Positions 1 to 8,372 of a stretch of 48,230 bases of DNA are shown in pieces. The first letter of the stretch is position 1. Every line of letters begins with the position of its first letter. The notes under the pieces are model-generated. The model worked only from the letters and a program-made list of their open reading frames with translations. It was not told the DNA's origin and did not search any database. The stretch spans positions 1 through 48,230 of the forward strand of contig DXDM01000012.1 of NCBI GenBank assembly GCA_019115485.1, given 5' to 3'. Made by a program: the position numbers and the translations under genes. The stretch comes from Candidatus Barnesiella excrementavium (GTDB taxonomy: Bacteria; Bacteroidota; Bacteroidia; Bacteroidales; Barnesiellaceae).

Positions 1-1944
1 GGTCGAGATGAGCACGCCCGAACGGGAACCGTCGCGATAGACCGTACACCCTTTGCAACCCGAACGCCAGGCCTCGACATACAACTGACCCACCATATCC
101 TCGCTCACATCGGAGGGGAGGTTGATGGTCACGCTTATCGAGTGGTCGACCCACTTCTGGATACGGCCCTGCATGCGCACTTTCTGCAACCAATCGATGT
201 CATTGGCCGTGGCCTTGTAATAGGGCGACCGGGCTACCAGAGCATCGACCTCTTCCTGGGTGTAGTTCTCCTTCACCTCGATGCCGTTGACCTGCATCCA
301 GGTGATGAATTTATGGTGATAGACCACATACTCTTCAAAGGCGTCGCCCGTCTCGTCGACATAGTCGATGTGCACAGCGGGATCGTTGGGATTCACCTTG
401 CGGCGACGACGATAGACCGGCATAAACACGGGTTCGATTCCCGAGGTGGTCTGTGTCATCAGACTTGTCGTTCCCGTGGGAGCGATGGTGAGGCAGGCGA
501 TGTTGCGGCGACCGTATTTGCACATGTCCTTATAGAGCTCCTCGTCTTCATGTTTCAACCGTTTGATAAAGGGGTTGTTCACCTCACGGTCGGCATCGTA
601 GATCGAGAAGGCACCACGCTCCTTGGCCATCGTAACCGACGAACGGTAGGCGGCCAGAGCCAAAGCCCGGTGTACTTTCTCGGAGAAGTCGGTGGCCTCT
701 TCGGTACCGTAACGGTAGCCCATGGCGGCAATCATATCGCCCTCGGCAGTCGTTCCCACACCGGTACGACGGCCTTGCAGGGTACGTTTCTGTATCTTGT
801 ACCACAAATTGAGTTCGGTGCTCTTCACCTCGTCGGTCTCGGGGTCGGCCTTGATTTTCTCGATAATCTTGTCGATTTTCTCCATTTCGAGGTCGATGAT
901 GTCGTCCATGATTCGCTGAGCCAGCATCACGTGCTTGCGGAAGAGGTCGAAATCGAAATAGGCTTCCGGCGTGAAGGGGTTGACTACATAGGAGTAGAGG
1001 TTGATGGCCAGCAGACGGCAGCTGTCGTAGGGACAGAGGGGTATCTCACCGCAAGGGTTGGTCGAGACGGTTTTGAAACCCAGGTCGGCATAACAATCGG
1101 GCACCGATTCTCTGATGATGGTATCCCAGAAGAGGACACCGGGCTCGGCCGATTTCCAGGCATTGTGCACAATCTTTTTCCAAAGTGCTTGCGCATCAAT
1201 CTCCTTGGTCACCTTGGGATCGGGCGAGTCGATGGGGAATTGCTGTATGTAGGGCTTGCCGTCGATGGCAGCTTCCATAAAATCGTCGTGAATCTTCACC
1301 GATACGTTGGCACCGGTCACCCGCCCTTCGACCATCTTGGCGTCGATAAACGACTCGGAGTCGGGGTGCTTGATCGATACCGACAACATCAACGCGCCCC
1401 GGCGGCCGTCTTGTGCCACCTCGCGGGTCGAGTTGGAGTAACGCTCCATGAACGGCACCAGACCGGTCGAGGTGAGGGCCGAGTTTTTCACGGGCGAGCC
1501 TTTGGGGCGGATATGCGACAGGTCGTGCCCCACTCCACCGCGACGCTTCATCAGTTGCACCTGTTCTTCGTCGATTTTGATAATGCCTCCATAAGAGTCG
1601 GGTGCGCCGTCGAGACCGATTACAAAGCAGTTGGAGAGCGACCCCACCTGGTAGTTGTTGCCGATACCGCTCATCGGGCTACCTTGCGGCACGATATACC
1701 GAAACGATTTCATCAAATCGAACAGTTCCTGCGACGAAAGCGGATTGGGATACTTCTGCTCGATACGAGCAATCTCATTGGCAATGCGCCAATGCATGTC
1801 GTCGGGAGTCTTTTCATAGATATTCCCATACGAATCTTTCAAAGCGTATTTGTTGACCCACACACGGGCAGCCAACTCATCACCTTTGAAATACTCTAAT
1901 GAGGCGTTATAAGCTTCATCATAAGTATAAGTTGTAGGTTCCAC
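1..1944 (-). CDS. nrdJ: Class II (adenosylcobalamin-dependent) ribonucleoside-diphosphate reductase, N-terminal part, cut by window edge
   Basis: Reduces ribonucleotides to deoxyribonucleotides in the cytoplasm using a radical generated from adenosylcobalamin. Read on the minus strand from GTG at 1944, 648 codons are visible before the window edge; Bacteroidales homologues are about 850 residues, so roughly 200 C-terminal residues, with the terminal redox Cys pair, are outside. Visible signatures are the first redox cysteine C106 in VGSLSNCFV and the active-site loop NPCGEIPL with C298 (thiyl radical site) and E300. An in-frame TAA 21 bases upstream limits the start; ATT at 1953 is the only other near option, so GTG is preferred. 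A long open frame on the opposite strand here is only a shadow. No B12 riboswitch was recognised upstream. Confidence 0.93.
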   Translation of the reverse strand, partial: MEPTTYTYDEAYNASLEYFKGDELAARVWVNKYALKDSYGNIYEKTPDDMHWRIANEIARIEQKYPNPLSSQELFDLMKSFRYIVPQGSPMSGIGNNYQVGSLSNCFVIGLDGAPDSYGGIIKIDEEQVQLMKRRGGVGHDLSHIRPKGSPVKNSALTSTGLVPFMERYSNSTREVAQDGRRGALMLSVSIKHPDSESFIDAKMVEGRVTGANVSVKIHDDFMEAAIDGKPYIQQFPIDSPDPKVTKEIDAQALWKKIVHNAWKSAEPGVLFWDTIIRESVPDCYADLGFKTVSTNPCGEIPLCPYDSCRLLAINLYSYVVNPFTPEAYFDFDLFRKHVMLAQRIMDDIIDLEMEKIDKIIEKIKADPETDEVKSTELNLWYKIQKRTLQGRRTGVGTTAEGDMIAAMGYRYGTEEATDFSEKVHRALALAAYRSSVTMAKERGAFSIYDADREVNNPFIKRLKHEDEELYKDMCKYGRRNIACLTIAPTGTTSLMTQTTSGIEPVFMPVYRRRRKVNPNDPAVHIDYVDETGDAFEEYVVYHHKFITWMQVNGIEVKENYTQEEVDALVARSPYYKATANDIDWLQKVRMQGRIQKWVDHSISVTINLPSDVSEDMVGQLYVEAWRSGCKGCTVYRDGSRSGVLIST

Positions 1945-2393
1945 GAGATAAATGTTTTTCTTTTATGTTAATTAGTTAATTCCTTAGATCAAGGTTTTTC
2001 AATAGAAGAATTACGATGCAAGTTTATAAAAAACATTCTACATACACAAATATTCTCATTTTTAATTATCAACAATTTTCAAAGTTTCCCTATTTTAAAA
2101 TTCAAATAACTAATTATCAATTATTTAATTTTTCAAGAAAACAGAAAAGTTTCCCATTTTTGAAAATCATGTAAACAATTAGAGAATTCACAGGGAAAAG
2201 TTGAATTCCTCCGGAAAGCCCGTCAGCATTCACTTTGTGCAGATTCACACAAAAGGAAGTCAACAAGTGCAATCACACAAGCCCACCCGTGAATTTACTC
2301 TTTTTCTTCTCATTTACGACAGACAATCGACAGAATCAATAAATTTCACTATCTTTACAGAAGATAAAAATTCACCTCATTAAGATAAGGATT
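1945..2393. other. AT-rich divergent intergenic region with repeated modules
   Basis: About 450 bases separate nrdJ (-) from the nitroreductase (+). The first 250 bases are very AT-rich. Two copies of TAATTATCAA (2063-2072, 2111-2120) and two of AAAGTTTCCC (2081-2090, 2146-2155) occur in the same order. TTATCAACA at 2066-2074 differs by one base from the DnaA box TTATCCACA. A weak minus-strand -7 motif, TAAACTTG (2018-2025), could serve nrdJ, and TATCTTTA (2350-2357) could serve the nitroreductase. A 60-codon plus-strand frame at 2201-2383 shows no recognisable protein and was not called. Confidence 0.55.
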
Positions 2394-3143
2394 ATGATAA
2401 ACCAGCTAAAAGAGAGAAGAACGATAAGGCAATATCTCGACAAGAAAATCGACGACAGCCTGCTCAACGAATTGCTCGAAACGGCATTCCGCGCCCCTAC
2501 GACGGGCAACATGCAAGTGTACAGTGTGGTGGTTACCCGCCAGCAGGAAAACAAGGAGCGGCTGGCTCCGGCTCACTTCAACCAACCAACGGTGACTCAG
2601 GCTCCCGTGGTACTGACCTTCTGCGCCGACTTCAACCGATTCGTAAAATGGTGCGAACTCAACCACGCCCAACCGGGCTACGACAACTTCCAGTCGTTTG
2701 TTACCGCCGCCATTGACGCCCTGCTCGTGGCTCAACAGTTCTGCACGGCAGCCGAACTCTCGGGGCTGGGTTGCTGCTACCTGGGCACCACCACCTACAA
2801 CGCCCCCCAGATAGCCGAGGCACTGCATCTGCCCCCTCTGGTTATCCCCATCACCACCCTCACCGTAGGCTATCCAGCCCACACGCCGGACCAGGTAGAC
2901 CGCCTGCCCATCGAGGCGATTGTCCATCACGAGAGCTACCGCGACTACTCGCCCGAAGATATCCAACACCTCTATGCCTACAAGGAGAGCCTGCCCGAGA
3001 ATCAACAGTTCATCGCCGAGAACCACAAGGAGACCCTGGCGCAGGTATTCACCGACATACGCTACACGCGCGAGAACAACGAACTGTTCTCCAAAATCTA
3101 CCTCGACTTCATCGTGAAGCAGGGATTCAAACTCCCTGAATAG
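2394..3143 (+). CDS. NfsA-like FMN-dependent nitroreductase / NAD(P)H oxidoreductase
   Basis: A 249-residue protein of the nitroreductase superfamily, expected to be a cytoplasmic FMN homodimer that reduces nitro compounds, quinones or flavins with NAD(P)H. The N-terminus has the FMN-phosphate binding signature RRTIRQY (residues 8-14) and the APTTGNMQ loop (34-41) typical of the NfsA/FRP branch. The central part has the GLGCCYLG turn, and the C-terminal extension beyond about residue 190 is helical, as in NfsA-type proteins. The length matches NfsA (about 240) rather than the shorter NfsB type. It stands alone between divergent nrdJ and convergent dnaA and shares a bidirectional terminator with dnaA. 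The physiological substrate cannot be read from sequence. Confidence 0.88.
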   Translation: MINQLKERRTIRQYLDKKIDDSLLNELLETAFRAPTTGNMQVYSVVVTRQQENKERLAPAHFNQPTVTQAPVVLTFCADFNRFVKWCELNHAQPGYDNFQSFVTAAIDALLVAQQFCTAAELSGLGCCYLGTTTYNAPQIAEALHLPPLVIPITTLTVGYPAHTPDQVDRLPIEAIVHHESYRDYSPEDIQHLYAYKESLPENQQFIAENHKETLAQVFTDIRYTRENNELFSKIYLDFIVKQGFKLPE

Positions 3144-3168
3144 CACAGGTTACACCTATTATAAATAC

Positions 3169-3197
3169 AAAGCCCCGGAACTGAGTTCCGGGGCTTT
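3169..3197. terminator. Bidirectional intrinsic terminator between nitroreductase and dnaA
   Basis: A perfect 13-base inverted repeat (3169-3181 and 3185-3197) has a TGA loop and a GC-rich core CCCCGGAAC. Each arm ends in AAA/TTT so the hairpin has a T-rich 3' side on both strands. It sits 25 bases after the nitroreductase stop and 29 bases beyond the dnaA stop, so it can end both converging transcripts. Confidence 0.85.
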
Positions 3198-3226
3198 GTT
3201 ATATCGATTCAAATAAATCGGCAGGT

Positions 3227-4627
3227 CTATCCCTGTATGCGTTGTTCTATCTCTTCGAGGTCGGCCCGCAGTTTCTTGTCGACACCAATCTGCTCGGTGA
3301 TGGTCTTGCAGGCATGGAGTACCGTAGCATGGTCCTTCTTACCCAACACGTCGCCTATCCCGGCCAACGACAACGAGGTGTATTTCTTGGCCAGATACAT
3401 CGACATCTGCCGGGCCACGACCACCTCTCTCTTGCGAGTACGTTCGAGCAAGCGCGAAACGTCCAGTCCGTAATAGCCACACACGGCCTCCTTGATGGTA
3501 TCGATGGTAATCTGCTTCTGCACCATCTTCACGCTGGCAGCCAGCACCTGGTCGGCCATATCGATTGAAATCTCCTTTTTCAAGACGCTCGACCGAACCA
3601 TCAGCGAAACGATAACCCCTTCGAGGTCACGCACGTTATCGGTCACATTGCGGGCAATGTAGTCGATTACCTCCTCGTTGATGGACAAGCCGTCGCGATG
3701 TACCTTGCTCATGAGAATATCGTAGCGCAGTTTGTAATCGGGACGCTCGACTTCGGCCGTCAACCCCCATTTGAAACGGGTGAGCAGACGCGAAACCATA
3801 CCTACCAGTTCGACCGGCGGACGGTCGCAGGTGAGCACCAGTTGCTTGTTGCTCTGATGCAGGTGGTTGAATATATGGAAGAAGGTGTTCTGGGTCTGTG
3901 TCTTCCCGGCAAACTCCTGAATATCGTCCATCAACAGCACATCGATGCTTTGGTAGAAGCTGATAAAGTCGTTCACCCGGTTGTTGCGCACGGCATCGGT
4001 ATATTGTACCAAAAAGTCGTGGGCCGACAGATAGAGAACCCGCGACGAAGGATTATTCTCCTTGATGCGCAAACCGATGGCTTGAATCAGGTGAGTCTTT
4101 CCTACTCCCGATTCCCCGAAAAGAAACAAGGGATTAAAGGTGTTGCGCCCGGGATTGGCAGCAATCGATTCGGCAGCCGTACGCGCCAACATGTTGCTGG
4201 CCCCCTGATAGTAGCTCTCAAAAGTATAAATCGGGTTCAGACGGGGGTCGAGCTCATCATATACGCGTTGTTTGAAGGGGTCCAAAAGGTCGGGCATCTC
4301 CTGCTGCATCTTCTTGACAGCAGTCGACCGCGTCGTGGCAGTCAAGTCGACCGTAGCTTCGGGCTGACGGACAATCTGCACACGATATACCAATCTTACG
4401 TTCGCCCCATAGATGCGAGGCAGAACCTTCTTCAACAGATTGAGATAGTGCTCCTCAATCTGCTCGATGACGAAATGTGAAGGGACAAGCAAAGTCAACA
4501 CATTATCGCTATCAACACCCAACGAGGTAATCGGTTTGAACAGACTCTCGAATGCCTCGGGATTGATGTTGTCTTTGATAATTGTCAAACATTGGTCCCA
4601 CAACTGAACATGTTGTTCTGAACCCAT
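3227..4627 (-). CDS. dnaA: Chromosomal replication initiator protein DnaA
   Basis: ATP-dependent initiator that binds DnaA boxes and opens oriC. With the start at ATG 4627 (MGSEQHVQLWDQ...) it is 466 residues. Sixteen further codons upstream are open, but they are AT-rich and do not resemble a DnaA N-terminus. Domain I covers residues 1-80 and a variable linker follows. The AAA+ domain has Walker A GESGVGKTH with K177 and Walker B LLMDDIQ with D234/D235. The C-terminal DNA-binding domain carries the DnaA signature DHATVLHACKTI near residue 440. The gene is monocistronic. The neighbourhood of nrdJ, nitroreductase, dnaA and MCE/amidase may mark the origin region, which is an inference. Confidence 0.97.
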   Translation of the reverse strand: MGSEQHVQLWDQCLTIIKDNINPEAFESLFKPITSLGVDSDNVLTLLVPSHFVIEQIEEHYLNLLKKVLPRIYGANVRLVYRVQIVRQPEATVDLTATTRSTAVKKMQQEMPDLLDPFKQRVYDELDPRLNPIYTFESYYQGASNMLARTAAESIAANPGRNTFNPLFLFGESGVGKTHLIQAIGLRIKENNPSSRVLYLSAHDFLVQYTDAVRNNRVNDFISFYQSIDVLLMDDIQEFAGKTQTQNTFFHIFNHLHQSNKQLVLTCDRPPVELVGMVSRLLTRFKWGLTAEVERPDYKLRYDILMSKVHRDGLSINEEVIDYIARNVTDNVRDLEGVIVSLMVRSSVLKKEISIDMADQVLAASVKMVQKQITIDTIKEAVCGYYGLDVSRLLERTRKREVVVARQMSMYLAKKYTSLSLAGIGDVLGKKDHATVLHACKTITEQIGVDKKLRADLEEIEQRIQG

Positions 4628-4974
4628 TTTATGTAAATCTTCTATCAAAAAACTTTTGCGTTTACAAAATTCCAACTATTTTTCCTCAAAAACAAATCGA
4701 AAAATATTTGCTTTTTACATTTCGATTACAAACGGTTGATTTCAAAGTTTTTATAAAGTATCACCTTCCGTTACAAATTTTTCAAATTTACAATCTATTA
4801 TTGCACTACGAATCAGCACTTTATAACTATATTATGTTTTTCAGCATACTTTGTATCATCGTGCCACAACCGCCGGATAAACCCCTACAAGGGTAACTGA
4901 GGGTATTTTACAAAAAAATCCACCCCTTTTTGTTATTTATAACGATTCTAAATAAGTGAAATTCATCGGTAGTC
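4628..4974. other. AT-rich intergenic region upstream of dnaA
   Basis: These 347 bases are rich in A and T runs and carry no gene that can be supported. A minus-strand TAnnTTTG motif (CAAATTTA on the plus strand, 4783-4790) could be the dnaA -7 element, giving a leader of about 150 bases; no good -33 TTTG was found. No clear TTATCCACA box was seen. The part next to the MCE gene contains a weak GTTAT/ATAAC hairpin. Confidence 0.5.
4783..4790 (-). promoter_or_regulatory. Putative -7 element (TAAATTTG) for dnaA
   Basis: Matches the Bacteroidota -7 consensus TAnnTTTG on the minus strand, about 156 bases before the dnaA start. The -33 box is not evident, and such a motif can arise by chance in AT-rich DNA. 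Confidence 0.3.
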
Positions 4975-5859
4975 TCAGAATAACGAGAAGTGAACATATC
5001 GTTTGGGATTAAGCCGCAGGTCAATCATGAGAGAATCGACACTGCCCAGCACACCGTTGGCGCGATCGTAGAGCCCGCGGTCGTTCAGCAGCAACCCCAG
5101 GCTGTTGTCGGGCGAAGTGAGCCGTGAGGTAATCTGTTGCAAATTGGCCGAGGTAGCCTGTACCGATGCCATGGTCGATTGCAGCGGCAGGGAATTGAGC
5201 GAATCGGAGAACTGGTTGATTTGAGCCGTGATGCCCTGCACGTTGTCGAGTATCACCGGCACATCGTTCTGCATCATGCCCGAGAGTTGTACCGATGTGC
5301 GCTCCAAGTTGGCCGTAATGTGGTCGATGCGTTTTACCGACGAGGCCAGGGCCGGGTCGTTGACAATCGTTTGCAGCCCCGAGAGAATGCTGTCGAGCTT
5401 GGGCAACAACACAGCTACCTGCGGTAACAACTCGGTTTGCAGACTCTGCATCAGGCCCGATTTCACCTCGCCCTGCAACAAGGCTCCATGCTCGTAATAT
5501 TCGCTCACATGGGGATTCAGGTCGATAACAACCGACGAGGTCCCCAACATGTCAGTTTCGAGATAGACCCGGCTGTCGACCGGTATTTTCAGTTTCTTAT
5601 CGAGATTCAACAGCACCTTTATCGTTTGATTCGTATCATAGTCATACTGGATTTCCTGCACGAGCCCCACCTTATATCCGTCAATCATCACCGGCGCCGA
5701 CTGAGCCAACCCACCCACGCTGGGAAACTGCACATAATAGTAATTGGAGGGTTTCATCACATTGATGCCTTTCAAATAGTTAATGCCAATGTACAGAATC
5801 AAGATACTGACAAGAACCGACAAGGCAATCTTCACTTCTTTTCCAAACCACTTTTTCAT
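4975..5859 (-). CDS. MlaD-family MCE lipid-transport protein
   Basis: A 294-residue inner-membrane-anchored periplasmic protein of the MCE (MlaD/Ttg2C) family, expected to handle phospholipid transport between the membranes. One transmembrane anchor lies at residues 8-30 (VKIALSVLVSILILYIGINYL), followed by the MCE domain at about 38-115 with the typical VGGLAQSAPVMIDGYKVG core. The C-terminal half is helical and coiled-coil-like (TANLQQITSRL and similar). It begins 34 bases after the amidase stop, so the two are probably one transcript. No MlaE permease, MlaF ATPase or MlaB gene is in the window, so its ABC partner must be elsewhere or the protein acts differently. A link to peptidoglycan remodelling is suggested by the neighbour only. 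Confidence 0.88.
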   Translation of the reverse strand: MKKWFGKEVKIALSVLVSILILYIGINYLKGINVMKPSNYYYVQFPSVGGLAQSAPVMIDGYKVGLVQEIQYDYDTNQTIKVLLNLDKKLKIPVDSRVYLETDMLGTSSVVIDLNPHVSEYYEHGALLQGEVKSGLMQSLQTELLPQVAVLLPKLDSILSGLQTIVNDPALASSVKRIDHITANLERTSVQLSGMMQNDVPVILDNVQGITAQINQFSDSLNSLPLQSTMASVQATSANLQQITSRLTSPDNSLGLLLNDRGLYDRANGVLGSVDSLMIDLRLNPKRYVHFSLF

Positions 5860-5893
5860 GTTATTCTTTTTAATTGGTAGACTATCGTGTTTC

Positions 5894-7060
5894 TCACTTT
5901 ATACGCTTTCCGTCGCGGAATTGTATGATAAAGGCATCGCGAAACAACGATTTCACCTTTTTATATTGTTTTTGTATCTCGTTTCGGTCGGTCGACTTTC
6001 CGTAGGTGTATTTGTACATGCCGCCGTCCTTGTAACACTCAACGGGAGAAAGCCCTTTGAACTCCTTGGAGTTGGCCGACAGTTTGCGAGGCAACGCCAT
6101 GAACTGCACCTTGTAATAGGTAACACCCGACGCGTCGTCTTGTTCAACAGCCGGAGCCGATGCTGCACGGGGTGCCGGTTCGCTATCGGCTTTGGAGGTC
6201 GAAGCCGGTGCAGGTACGGGTGCTGCGGCCGGAGCCGATGTCGCCGGAGCGACACTCTTCCCGGCATTCTGCTTGCGATCATAGTCCGATTTGTATTTGA
6301 CAAAGGCGTTGTAGATGGCCTGGGCCATCTTGGTTTGCCCGCTCTCCGAGGTGAGGAAACGTTCCTGGGTGGGGTTGCAGATAAAATCGAGTTCGACCAA
6401 CACGGCGGGCATACTGGTCTTGGCCAGTACCCAGAATCCGGCCTGCCGCACGCCCCGGTCTACCCGGTCGGCTACCGATACGAACTCGTGTTGTATGTCC
6501 GATGCAAAGTTGATACTCTGCTCCATGTGCTTGTACTGCATGAATTCAAAAATGATATACGACTCGGTCGAGTTGGGGTCGAACCCTTCGTAGCGGGTCG
6601 AAAAATCGCTTTCGAGATAGATTACCGAGTTCTCGCGCTTGGCCACTTCGAGGTTCTCCTTGCTGCGGTGCAATCCCAGCGTCCAGGTAGAGGCACCGGC
6701 CACGGTCTTGCGGTTGGGCGACTTCTTGTCAATCGAGTTGGTGTGAATCGAGATAAACAGGTCGCCCTCCACCCGGTTGGCTTTGTTGGCCCGCTCCTGC
6801 AACGTCAGATAGACATCTTTATCGCGAGTATAGACCACCTTCACCCCCGGTACATTATTGGCCACCATGCGCCCCAGTTTCAAGGCAACCCCCAGATTAA
6901 TGTCCTTCTCCTTGGCCCGATTGCCAAGCGCGCCGGCATCGCGACCGCCGTGACCGGCATCGATTACCAGCACAAAGTCCTTGGCCGAAACGACCGACAG
7001 CCCGAGGAGCAAAACGAAAAATAGCGTGAACAGCCGCGTAAAGCGATAGGTATGTTTCAT
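5894..7060 (-). CDS. N-acetylmuramoyl-L-alanine amidase (Amidase_3) with C-terminal SPOR-like domain
   Basis: A secreted Zn-dependent amidase that cuts the bond between MurNAc and the peptide stem. From ATG 7060 the protein has 388 residues with a clear signal peptide (MKHTYRF..LFFVLLLGLSVVSA). Six more codons upstream (ATG 7078) are possible. The Amidase_3 domain starts with VLVIDAGHGGRDAG (first Zn His), continues with FISIHTNS (second Zn His) and ends with VLVELDFICNP (catalytic Glu). An Ala/Pro/Ser-rich linker leads to a C-terminal unit with YYKVQF and FIIQFRDGKRI, which looks like a SPOR domain that binds denuded glycan at the division site. It is upstream of the MCE gene in the same transcript, behind the promoter at 7197-7204. 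Confidence 0.92.
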   Translation of the reverse strand: MKHTYRFTRLFTLFFVLLLGLSVVSAKDFVLVIDAGHGGRDAGALGNRAKEKDINLGVALKLGRMVANNVPGVKVVYTRDKDVYLTLQERANKANRVEGDLFISIHTNSIDKKSPNRKTVAGASTWTLGLHRSKENLEVAKRENSVIYLESDFSTRYEGFDPNSTESYIIFEFMQYKHMEQSINFASDIQHEFVSVADRVDRGVRQAGFWVLAKTSMPAVLVELDFICNPTQERFLTSESGQTKMAQAIYNAFVKYKSDYDRKQNAGKSVAPATSAPAAAPVPAPASTSKADSEPAPRAASAPAVEQDDASGVTYYKVQFMALPRKLSANSKEFKGLSPVECYKDGGMYKYTYGKSTDRNEIQKQYKKVKSLFRDAFIIQFRDGKRIK

Positions 7061-7196
7061 AAATTTATTTTCTGTCATTAAAAAAATTCCGGGAAAATCG
7101 AAATTTCATTTTCTGTTTCCATGGGGCAAACCGAGAGACTCGCATACGGGTCGAGAGACTCTGCCCAGTCGACAGCTACTTTCACATTTATCCATG

Positions 7197-7204
7197 CAAA
7201 GGTA
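7197..7204 (-). promoter_or_regulatory. -7 promoter element (TACCTTTG) for the amidase-MCE operon
   Basis: Exact TAnnTTTG match followed by CA on the minus strand, about 137 bases before the preferred amidase start. The rest of 7061-7340 holds only this promoter and the divergent gldB promoter. Confidence 0.6.
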
Positions 7205-7306
7205 TAAATAAAGCGTGAAAAAACATTCAATTTCCCTCAGATTTATTACCTTATATACCTGTCACAAAACTGGATTCTTCCTGATGGGTTTCTCGAAAGA
7301 AAAAAG

Positions 7307-7314
7307 TATTTTTG
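7307..7314 (+). promoter_or_regulatory. -7 promoter element (TATTTTTG) for the gldB-like gene
   Basis: TAnnTTTG followed by CA on the plus strand, 26 bases before the ATG at 7341. A -33 TTTG is not obvious. Confidence 0.6.
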
Positions 7315-7340
7315 CAAAAACGAGCTAAACGAACCTATAT

Positions 7341-8354
7341 ATGATATCCTCCAAAAGATTCAGCGGCTATGCCGGAGCCATCTGCCTGCTGGCAGCCGCA
7401 TTTATCGCCTGCAACGGCAAGGCATCGGAGAAAGAAAGTCTTTCCCTCGACAGCCCCGTAACTATCGAGCGATTCGACCGGGAGTTGCCGACCTATGTAC
7501 ACGAAAGCGACACGGCTGAGGCTGCCCGATTCAGAGAGCTGTATGCCCCCTTCTTCCCCATCTACTGCCGACAGATTCTGGGGCTGGGCGACGCTCCGGC
7601 TTTCCGGGAAGGGCTGAATATGTTCCTCACCCACGAAGCTATCGCCCAACTCTACACCGACACCGAAAGCCGATTTGCCGGCGACTCAATTTGGACGACC
7701 GATTTGCAACAGGCCTTTGCCCGATACCGCGAGCAATTCCCGCAGAGTACCCTGCCCCGCATCCTCACCCACGTGTCGGGGTTGAACCAGTCGATTGTCA
7801 CCATCGACTCGCTGCTCTCCATCTCGCTCGACTGCTACCTGGGATCCGACTACCCGCTGTATGCCCAACGCTATTACGACTACGAACGGGGGCTGCACGA
7901 GAGCAACCGCATTGCCTTCGACGCCGTCGAGGTGTGGCTGCGCACCGTCTACCCCTACCAGTCGAAACGGAATGCCCTGCTCGACCGCATGGTGTACGAG
8001 GGGAAAATCCTGTATGCCCTCACCATGCTCTTTCCCGACGCCGATGTCTACCGGCTGCTGGGCTATACCGACAGCCAGGCGCAATGGTGCCGCGACAACG
8101 AGGCCGAGATATGGCATCAGGTGGTTGCTCGCAAACACCTCTTCAACACCGAGTCGATGCTCATCAACAAATATGTGGAACCCGCCCCCTTCGTCGCCGT
8201 GCTGCACGCCGAATCGCCGGGACGGCTGGGCCGGTGGATTGGCTACCAGATTGTCTCACGGTATGCCCGGGACAAAAAGAAGAGCGCGGCCGAGTTATTG
8301 GGCACGACCGACAATGCGGCCGAAATATTGGCCGAGTCGAAATACAACGGATAA
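7341..8354 (+). CDS. GldB-like lipoprotein
   Basis: A 337-residue protein resembling GldB, a Bacteroidota lipoprotein needed for gliding and type IX secretion in Flavobacterium but also present in non-gliding Bacteroidales. The N-terminus is a lipoprotein signal with a lipobox ending AAFIACNG (Cys about 28). The body shows family features: an early RFDREL, the LDCYLGSDYPLY segment, the PGRLGRWIGYQIVSRY segment near residue 295, and Trp/Glu-rich helices between (QAQWCRDNEAEIW). It starts a plus-strand run with aroE only 18 bases downstream. Non-gliding relatives suggest an envelope role other than gliding, which is inference. The exact family assignment is from remembered motif order. Confidence 0.8.
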   Translation: MISSKRFSGYAGAICLLAAAFIACNGKASEKESLSLDSPVTIERFDRELPTYVHESDTAEAARFRELYAPFFPIYCRQILGLGDAPAFREGLNMFLTHEAIAQLYTDTESRFAGDSIWTTDLQQAFARYREQFPQSTLPRILTHVSGLNQSIVTIDSLLSISLDCYLGSDYPLYAQRYYDYERGLHESNRIAFDAVEVWLRTVYPYQSKRNALLDRMVYEGKILYALTMLFPDADVYRLLGYTDSQAQWCRDNEAEIWHQVVARKHLFNTESMLINKYVEPAPFVAVLHAESPGRLGRWIGYQIVSRYARDKKKSAAELLGTTDNAAEILAESKYNG

Positions 8355-8372
8355 CCTTTTTTCGAAAACAAG

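Noticed and set aside
142..1899. Long open frame of 585 codons on the plus strand
   Set aside because: It is exactly antisense to nrdJ, whose minus-strand protein has the NPCGEIPL motif and full family similarity; the plus frame is a codon-bias shadow.
2201..2383. 60-codon plus-strand frame before the nitroreductase
   Set aside because: Low-complexity composition, no promoter or ribosome site, and the nitroreductase promoter motif lies inside it.
1945..2393. Cobalamin riboswitch in front of nrdJ
   Set aside because: A B12-dependent enzyme made this worth checking, but no B12-box-like GCCACTG or matching folded core was found on the minus strand.
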